Shown: positions 52,945 through 59,378 of the stretch, piece after piece
Position numbering within the stretch: the first letter of the stretch is position 1
Layout of the letters: each line of letters opens with the position of its first letter
NCBI GenBank assembly: GCA_010279815.1
Contig: QEOQ01000469.1
Span: 39,476-98,853, forward strand
Reading direction: 5' to 3'
Origin: Brachionus plicatilis
Taxonomy: Eukaryota > Rotifera > Eurotatoria > Ploima > Brachionidae
Length of the DNA: 59,378 nucleotides
Notes under the pieces: model-generated
Database searches by the model: none
What the model saw: the letters and a program-made list of their open reading frames with translations, nothing else
What the model was told of the DNA's origin: nothing
Made by a program: the position numbers and the translations under genes

Positions 52945-54600
52945 TTTTGACAGACAAAAACAAATTTTCTGACATTTTCTGGGTTAATTTTATTACGACG
53001 ATCCCAAATGCTGTAACCGGCACTGGAAAATAATTGTTCTGAAGGGACTGATGTTGTTGGCGTGCAAAAAATCCGTGTAAAGGCTTCATAAATATAAGGA
53101 TAAATATGTTTTTTAATCCTTCAAAATTCCAAAGGCTCAATGTTTTTAGAAGCTTCTAAATTACAGCGATAGAATTCCTTTTCTAAATTACTTAATTTTG
53201 AATAGCTTTTTTTGTTTTCATAATCTGCAGTTAAATCAAAATACTGTAAATGTTAGTCTTCTGGAGAAGGAGAAATCAAGATATTTGTTGAATTATTAGG
53301 TTGACTTAGTCTAAATAGACTTCAAATTAGATAATTCGTTAACATTCTATTTATTTTTCAGTTCCAAAGGAAAATATTCCACCAATTTTCTGATGTGTGC
53401 TTTAGCTTTGTTGATGTATTCTTTTTTCTGTCTTTCAGAACATTTTATAAAATATTTAGTACGCACATTTAAATAAGTAGCTGTTATTAAAAAACTATCA
53501 TTTAGAACGTTGTACCTCTTTAAATAGCTATCGGTGTAGTAATGTAGATATTTTTTTAAAAGTAGTAGAAAACAAAGATTCATTATTGGTTTTGAGTATT
53601 TTGTTGCAAAGACTTAAGAGAATAGGAATAACTATAGAAACTCTAGGATAATTAACCCCAGATAGCTCAGTGGTCGCGTCACTGAAAGGCTTTAAGATAC
53701 TGACAGAATCTTTTAGTGTGATGATTTCGTTTTCATTTAATATTATATATTCATATTTATTATTTAATTTTCTTTCTCGTAGAGCATCATTTGAGCAAGG
53801 CATCCAATGTGATGAATTTCAGAAATTTTCGACTTTGTGGTTCTAATATTTTCTAATACTAAACTTTTTATATTTTTCATATTTTTGGCATTGTCCGTGT
53901 CAAAAGAAACTATTTTGTCGACAATACCCCAATCTCTTAGAACATTGAATAAAGCTTTTGCTATGTTTTCAGCTGTATGGCTACCTGGTAGATTACTTAT
54001 TTCTAATGTTCTACTACACAGTAAAGTCAATTCATTATAGAAATGGCAAGTTACTCCAAGGTAGCTATTTTGTTGAATTGACGAACAACCATCCAATATT
54101 ACGAAAACAGCTTGAGCTTTTATCGATTCAAACTTGATACGGTTCCTTATTTATGAAAATTCATTAGCAAGTAAATGATTTGTTAGATTATAGCGGGAAG
54201 GGAGAACAAATCCAGGATTAAGACACTCAACAAATTTTTTAAATTATGAATTTTCAACAATGATAAACGGCAATGCGGCGCTTACAATAAATTTCAACAA
54301 AAATTCTTCTGCTTTAGTAAAATTTTTCTTTTGCTTCTTTTGCTTATCTGGCCCATCTAAAGAAGTGTCAATATCGACAGACTCATTATTTGTTTCTAAA
54401 TTCAGTGATATATTATGATTATTTTTAAAATGATTACGCATTGCCGATGTTTATTTATTTGAATAAGCAGCATCACAATGTTTGCATATTCGAGAATCAC
54501 CAACGACAACCGAATGTGAGTGAACAATTGAATTTTTTTTTACTCTTTTCTTTTTCTCCCTTTATGGATTGAAGTTGGAGTCTCTTGAAAACTGGTAATA
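52945..54600 (-). pseudogene. Second hAT transposase, decayed
   Basis: Minus strand, right to left. A BED-type finger with a stop inside (RICKHCDAAYSN, stop, RNHFKNNH, 54420-54500) is followed by a linker (54244-54441). The catalytic region reads SSIQQNSYLGVTCHFYNELT, SHTAENIAKALF, then IVSFDTDNAKNM and IHHIGCLAQ (53764-54096). The central part is at 53347-53803 (EIITLKDSVSILKPFSDATT). The C-terminal dimerisation block at 52940-53150 reads PTTSVPSEQLFSSAGYSIWD. Several shifts and stops make it inactive. It is a different subfamily from the element at 34.9-36.9 kb, judging by sequence. Confidence 0.8.
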
Positions 54601-54666
54601 GATGACTGACTAGCACACACTTAATGTTAGAAAATTTGTAAATCCTTATATGAGAATAAGAATTTC

Positions 54667-54972
54667 TTAAAAAAAATCAGAATTGTTTAAAAGTCCCAAA
54701 AAAAATTCAAAGTCATTATAGTTCTTTAAAAGTCGCAAGTCTCTTGAAAAAATTATAGCTAAGATTGAAATTTTAAAAGCAAAAAAAAAATGAATTTTCG
54801 ACTCTGTGGTTCTAATATTTTCTAATACTAAACTTTTTTTATTTTGCATATTTTTGGCATTCTCCGTGACAAAAGAAACTATTTTGTCGACAATACCCCA
54901 ATCTCTTAGAACATTGAATAAAGCATTTATAAAGAATTTCCATTCATTCAAATGATTTGAATGAAAATTCAT
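54667..54972 (-). pseudogene. Duplicated piece of the second hAT transposase
   Basis: Bases 54795-54928 repeat 53826-53956 in the same orientation, encoding ALFNVLRDWGIVDKIVSFVT. It is a partial tandem duplication about 970 bp from its source, with flanking sequence unrelated. Confidence 0.75.
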
Positions 54973-55709
54973 CCGAAACTTCCTTTATTTGAATATTGCG
55001 TCGAATAACCATATTCGATTTCATCACTATGACATAGTTTTAATTTTTTTTAGATAACATAAAAAATTAATTATTTTTTTAATTTCCGACAAGATGCAAC
55101 AAAAATATAATTCTCAAATATTGAATAAAACTTGAATATGTCAACAGTCTTTTTTATGCTAGGTGCTTGCTTCGAAAAACAAAAGCTAAGCTTTATCTTT
55201 AACAAATATTCAGTCAAATAAAAGAAAAATTTAGCTTATATTAGTTTGTTTGTATATATAATTTTCCGATCAAATTAAAATGATAGAAAATTTGATTTGA
55301 AATCTTTAGAAAAAAAAAATTTAATTATGAGGCATTTTCTTTTCATTGTCTTTGTAATTGTCATATTGTAAACGTTTCTAAAATATTTTTGAGCATCTTT
55401 TTAATCAAACACAATTGATTGGCATAGGATTTTATAAGGAATTTTTAATTCATTATTATTAGTGAAAAAATTAGGAATTACAGACACTTCATATTATAAT
55501 TGCGATAATAATACCATAAATAGTCAAATCATCATCAATTTGGTATGCAAAGTCAATCGATTATTTTGATAAAATTTTAATATTTTAACCGAAAAATAAA
55601 TTTGAATTTTAGAATGTGTAAAATTTCTTTTTAAATTGAAAATCAAAAAATTCTATATTATTAATTGTTAGTTTTTTTCATAAAATTTTTGCCATAAAAT
55701 TTATTTAAG

Positions 55710-57347
55710 ATGAAAAACAACTTTAGATGCTTTGTAACAATAGTTTTAATAGTTTATATTTCCATTATTTTTCTAAATATTTATTTTTCAAAATCTGAAA
55801 TCGAATTAAAAGTTGGCTCAGAGTGGAAAGAAGATGAAAATGACAGAACATGCCAATGGATCAGCATTGACAGAGACTATTTTTTCAAAAGAACATCAAC
55901 TTTTTTTTTCAACGATGCCAATTTATTAACTTTTACCTATTTTGCTCACGCAAAATCTAGCCTAAATCTTTTATTTACATTTAAAATATTTCTTAACAAT
56001 AATGAAGTGATTATAAAAGAAATTTCGAACATAACCAGATCGGTGAGCAAAAAACACAACTTTGGTCTAGGCTACATTTTTTTCAGATTTGACAACAAAA
56101 CTTATGAGCAGGTAAAAGACAGAATAAGTAGATTTGAAATAAAAATAAAAGATGTAAAAACAAACAAGGCTTCTAAAGAATCAATTCAAGTTAAAGTTAA
56201 AAATATTTTTTTAAAAAATAAAAAAGGCGTTTTCTATTGTTCCAAATGCATGTACAACACAAACCTTGATGACTTTGACTCGGTTAAATGGTGGATCGAA
56301 ATGAAAAAAAGAATTGGTTTTACCAAAATTGGCTTTTGTAACAATTCAATTCAAAATCATCAAAAATACACAGACTTGTTTGACAGCTACAAGGATTTTG
56401 TTGAACTAGATCAATTTAATTGTCTGCCTAATTTCTATGACAATTCCAAAAAATATTTTATGTCCTATTCCGAATTTTCAAAATTGAATAACGGTCTTGC
56501 CTATCATATTTTTGACTCTGTCTTCATATTTTTCATGAATGAGTGCTATTGGAATAACATTGACAAGTACAAGTACGTGAGCGTCATGGACAGAGATGAA
56601 ATAGTTTTTCCAAGAAGTTTGAAGCTGAAAAAAAACTCGGACATAAGAGATTATATAGCTAGATCGAATGATTTTACCATCAACACAATTTTCAATGATC
56701 TAGAATGTGAAAATGAAGAGAACAGCATGCAAAAGTATTTAGATAAGCTTTCTGTACAAATAAAAAGAAGAGGAAATAGTTCATTTTATTTTAAAAATGG
56801 TGTCAAATTTCCAAATGATTTATTTGAGGTAATGTTTGACTCTATCGAGTTGTACTTTAATTCTTCGTCGAGAAAAAGAGATCAAAAACACACAATTGAA
56901 GTTGTTGATAGTGAAAAAAGTAAAGGAAAATTTAAAATCACTATTTCGAATGAGGCTGAATTCAATTACACCTTGAAGCTGCTAGAACTCAACCGCAATG
57001 TAATAAAACCTTATTTTGAATCAATAAAGAATAAAGTAAATATTAACAAATACAATAGTTTTTACACAATTAGTGGGTCTTCTGTGCATTGGATTTTTGG
57101 TAAAACTATTCACAATACTAACAGGTCGCTGGCGACAGAAATTCACTTCAACACAAAACAAATTGATTCGTCCACTTTGAAGATTATACAAGGTAGAGAT
57201 GTGACTGCTGTAGATGATAACCTAGGACATTTGTCTCATTTTAAGAATTCACTTAGAATGAAATCAATTCCTGCTTCCCAGATATTACCAGACTTAAACT
57301 ATTTAAATTGTTATTTTAGACCAGCAATTAAAAACTTTTTAAATTAA
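55710..57347 (+). CDS. Glycosyltransferase family 92 protein
   Basis: An intact, intronless 545-codon frame. The ATG at 55710 opens a type II signal anchor (about residues 8-26), the usual layout for Golgi glycosyltransferases, and the same leader occurs at 49554. The GT92 (DUF23) domain starts near residue 174 (GVFYCSKCMYNTNLDD). It continues through VKWWIEMKKRIGFTKIGF to YKYVSVMDRDEIVFPR, where D294-R-D296-E297 is the expected metal/nucleotide-sugar site. A Ser/Lys-rich insertion follows, then the C-terminal HWIFGKTIHNTNRSLATEIH region, where a His-containing motif typical of the family lies. GT92 enzymes include galactosyltransferases that extend N-glycan or core fucose; the substrate here is unknown. 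Confidence 0.88.
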   Translation: MKNNFRCFVTIVLIVYISIIFLNIYFSKSEIELKVGSEWKEDENDRTCQWISIDRDYFFKRTSTFFFNDANLLTFTYFAHAKSSLNLLFTFKIFLNNNEVIIKEISNITRSVSKKHNFGLGYIFFRFDNKTYEQVKDRISRFEIKIKDVKTNKASKESIQVKVKNIFLKNKKGVFYCSKCMYNTNLDDFDSVKWWIEMKKRIGFTKIGFCNNSIQNHQKYTDLFDSYKDFVELDQFNCLPNFYDNSKKYFMSYSEFSKLNNGLAYHIFDSVFIFFMNECYWNNIDKYKYVSVMDRDEIVFPRSLKLKKNSDIRDYIARSNDFTINTIFNDLECENEENSMQKYLDKLSVQIKRRGNSSFYFKNGVKFPNDLFEVMFDSIELYFNSSSRKRDQKHTIEVVDSEKSKGKFKITISNEAEFNYTLKLLELNRNVIKPYFESIKNKVNINKYNSFYTISGSSVHWIFGKTIHNTNRSLATEIHFNTKQIDSSTLKIIQGRDVTAVDDNLGHLSHFKNSLRMKSIPASQILPDLNYLNCYFRPAIKNFLN

Positions 57348-57485
57348 AATATTTTTTATTAGTTTTTTTTTTGGTTTTGCATTTTTTAAATTTGAACATT
57401 TTTTATTTTATATTTGATAGTAAGATAAACAATTACAGATTAATATATTCCCTTAAGAAGCAGGCCATAAGTCTACAGTGGAAAG

Positions 57486-57772
57486 CAAACTTGTTTTTAA
57501 GTCACAAGTTTTAAGTCAAGTTAAAGACTTAATTTTTTTTTTCAAGTCAAGTAAATGATTTAATAAATTCATATTTGATACCAATAAAGTAGTTGCTTCC
57601 AAATTCCTGGCTGTTAATCTTGACCTATGTGGTCTGTAACCAGATTTATAGAAAAAAATTCTTTCAGCTGGTTCTCATCAATTAGGTATTGATAAAAATT
57701 TGTGTGCAAGTCATAACTTTGACTTAAATTTTTGTGACTTAGACTTAAAACTGTGACTTATAAAAAAGTCTG
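57486..57772. mobile_element. hAT-MITE, 287 bp, near-exact 8-bp target duplication
   Basis: It starts CAAACTTGTTTTTAAGTCAC and ends GTGACTTATAAAAAAGTCTG. Flanks are GTGGAAAG (57478-57485) and GTGGAAAC (57773-57780), matching 7 of 8. The interior on the minus strand retains DENQLKEFF-like hAT transposase residues, so it derives from an autonomous hAT by deletion. Confidence 0.8.
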
Positions 57773-57780
57773 GTGGAAAC

Positions 57781-58148
57781 AATATTTTAAAAAGTCAGCA
57801 TGAAGTTGGAATTATTTTAGGCTTTAAATACTTTTTAGCACTAAATTTACTTGTTTTATCACCAAAAAATCTCACTTTTCTAAAAATACTTTTATGAAAC
57901 AAAATTACTTGCACTAAACAAAGTTACTACTTGCAAACAAAATGACTTCTTGAATATAAAATTACTTCTTTAATATAAAATTATTTAAAAAAAAATGATT
58001 GATCTCGAAGAGACACTTAGAGAATCATCGATCGAAGATTTTGAAATTATTTAAACTCTAACACTATTTAAAAATTTATCTATCAATGGCGAAAGGAGTT
58101 TAATTACTCAAAAAATGTATTAAATAAGCTATTAAAAAAAAAAAAGAG
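57781..58148. other. AT-rich spacer with AAAATTACTT repeats
   Basis: Units like AAAATTACTT recur at 57899-57990. A 19-codon frame at 57994 (MIDLEETLRESSIEDFEII) is too short to call. Confidence 0.4.
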
Positions 58149-58200
58149 TTTATTTATTTCAATGAACGCCTTAAAAACGATGCTAATAAAAATTTAAAAA
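58149..58200 (-). repeat. Hairpin-tail module, copy 5
   Basis: TTTATTTATTTCAATGAACGCC is followed by TTAAAAACGATG, a decayed stem, then A/T-rich sequence as in copy 3. Confidence 0.55.
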
Positions 58201-58300
58201 ATAAAATGTAATAAATAAGACAAAGTTTAACTGTTTTTTAAAAAATTTAAATAAAAATGGAATAAAATATTTAATTTAAATATTAATTTTGCTTTTTTTT

Positions 58301-58534
58301 AGCAAAGTAAAATTTCTGATCAAATTTCAAAGCGCTCAATCTTGCTCAAACATTTTTAAATGCGCAATTAAATTTCATTGCATTTTTAGAAATTACAATC
58401 CTTTTTCAAAAGTTTAAAAATAAAGCTTTAAAATGTTAAAAAAATTATAAATCTGCGATGAAATTTAATTGCGCATCTAAAAATTTTTGAGCAAGATTGA
58501 GCGCTTGAAATTTGATCAAAAATTATACTTTGCT
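58301..58534. mobile_element. MITE family 2, copy 2
   Basis: Ends AGCAAAGTAAAATTTCTGAT and the inverted ..TATACTTTGCT; the long arms pair. It is flanked by runs of T on both sides (an 8-T target would fit an 8-bp duplication). The middle is inverted relative to 15315-15531. Confidence 0.8.
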
Positions 58535-58589
58535 TTTTTTTTTCACCCTTTTTTAATTTCAATAATTATTATTCATTTTGTACTCTCTT

Positions 58590-59235
58590 TTATTTTTATT
58601 TTTTGCCTCTTTCTTCAACTTTGCAAGGAGAACCACCATCAAATCGACTAAGGAGTCTAGAACCACATTACAACAGCGATGGAAACCCAAACTCAGGTAA
58701 AGAAAAAATTTCTTTTTTTTTTTCCTCTTCCCGGTATTGATTTCCAGTGCTAAAATGCCCTTGTAAGTTCTACAAGCATTCTTTTGTAGGTCTCATTTCC
58801 CATTTTTCTTAAGCATTCCTCTATTGAATCGCTTATACCATTTGTTTCTTTCTTCATTAAGTCCTTTTGTTTTAGTTCTACAAGTTGTATTATTTTATGA
58901 ACTTCAATTTTATCTTCATCTAAACATTCAAGAATTTCCTTAATTATTGATTTGTTGCTAAATTCTTCTTTTTTAATGAGACTATTTTCAAACTCTCTAA
59001 ATAAACCAAATGTAAGTTTATTGCTTAAGAGCCTTTTTAGAAAAGCCAATTTTTCTTTCAGGAGTTTATTTTCAATCTTTTCTAGTCCAAGTGAGAGTAG
59101 CAGGTTTGTTGTTCTTGATGTTTTTTTAAAGTTTAGCATTTTTTTTATCATCGTAGCTTCTGTCGTTTGAGTTTTCTTTAGCTGTTGTCTACTTAAAACA
59201 TAATTATCAAGTTCAAAGGTTAGTGTCGGTCTTAT
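58590..59235 (-). pseudogene. LINE reverse transcriptase C-terminal fragment
   Basis: The minus-strand frame from 59151 (133 codons) reads KMLNFKKTSRTTNLLLSLGL, then LKEKLAFLKRLLSNKLTFGL. Upstream in the same direction is RQQLKKTQTTEAT. The k..L...KrSrTt.Ll.aL.i....l...kl.flkrL..n..t pattern is the helical C-terminal region of LINE RT ORFs. It ends at 58750 (LVELTRAF). The RT core is missing, and the right side is cut by a hAT-MITE at 59243. Confidence 0.6.
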
Positions 59236-59242
59236 AAAAACT

Positions 59243-59378
59243 CAGACTTGTTTTTAAGTCACAGTTTTAAGTCTAAGTCACAAAAATTTAAGTCAAAGTT
59301 TTGACTTAAAATTTTTTTTTATTTTTCTCAAGTCAAGTCAGGACTTTTAAATTTTTTTTAAATAAACTTTTTCAGGAA
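59243..59378. mobile_element. hAT-MITE family, partial at window edge
   Basis: It starts CAGACTTGTTTTTAAGTCAC, followed by AAGTC motifs, as in the copies at 57486 and 32053. It runs off the window. Confidence 0.7.

Overview
This is a eukaryotic window, very AT-rich (I estimate roughly three quarters A+T), with few intact genes in a dense field of transposable-element debris. Three things point to an invertebrate animal: two homologous genes carry 67-69 bp GT-AG introns, the glycosyltransferases are animal-type GT31 and GT92 proteins, and the repeats are animal types (CR1/jockey-like LINEs, Ty3/Gypsy, hAT, MULE, Merlin, piggyBac). The composition and gene families resemble a monogonont rotifer such as Brachionus. 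That identification is an inference from family content, not something the sequence proves. I found no tRNA, rRNA or CRISPR.

Layout. 1-3.4 kb: a rearranged minus-strand Ty3/Gypsy element with an open integrase at the left edge, gag and protease broken by one nonsense codon, an internal duplication and a 104-bp inverted duplication. 3.4-6.4 kb: AT-rich DNA with a transposase N-terminus, a perfect 30-bp hairpin and a small Ala/Gln-rich coding remnant. 6.4-8 kb: C1GALT1-like GT31 gene copy 1. 8-15.6 kb: LINE and transposon relics, a hAT-type MITE with an exact 8-bp target duplication, a frameshifted CsaA-like (bacterial-type tRNA-binding chaperone) pseudogene, a GC-rich coiled-coil/RING reading frame and a KRBA2-like integrase relic. 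15.9-22.4 kb: CR1/jockey-like LINE relics, ending in a 927-bp palindrome. 23-27 kb: a small TIR element, an assembly gap (24870-25772) and a piggyBac remnant. 27.8-28.9 kb: GT31 copy 2, intronless and on the minus strand. 29-33.6 kb: nested non-autonomous elements, a compact LTR element with two 150-bp LTRs, and a Merlin-like element inside a hAT-like element. 34.6-37.4 kb: a decayed hAT transposon. 39-42.2 kb: a LINE fragment, a gag-protease fragment, a FLYWCH/MULE transposase and an LTR. 42.8-44.3 kb: GT31 copy 3, in a segmental duplication of copy 1. 45.9-54.9 kb: a SWIM-finger MULE relic, MITEs, a truncated GT92 5' end and a second decayed hAT. 55.7-57.3 kb: an intact GT92 gene. 57.4 kb to the end: MITEs and a LINE 3' fragment.

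The host genes form one functional theme. Four predicted type II membrane glycosyltransferases (three GT31, one GT92, plus one GT92 relic) would act in the secretory pathway on glycoprotein or glycan substrates. The three GT31 copies share patches of near-identity with diverged ends, which suggests recent duplication or gene conversion. Nearly all other recognisable coding sequence is mobile-element derived and mostly broken.
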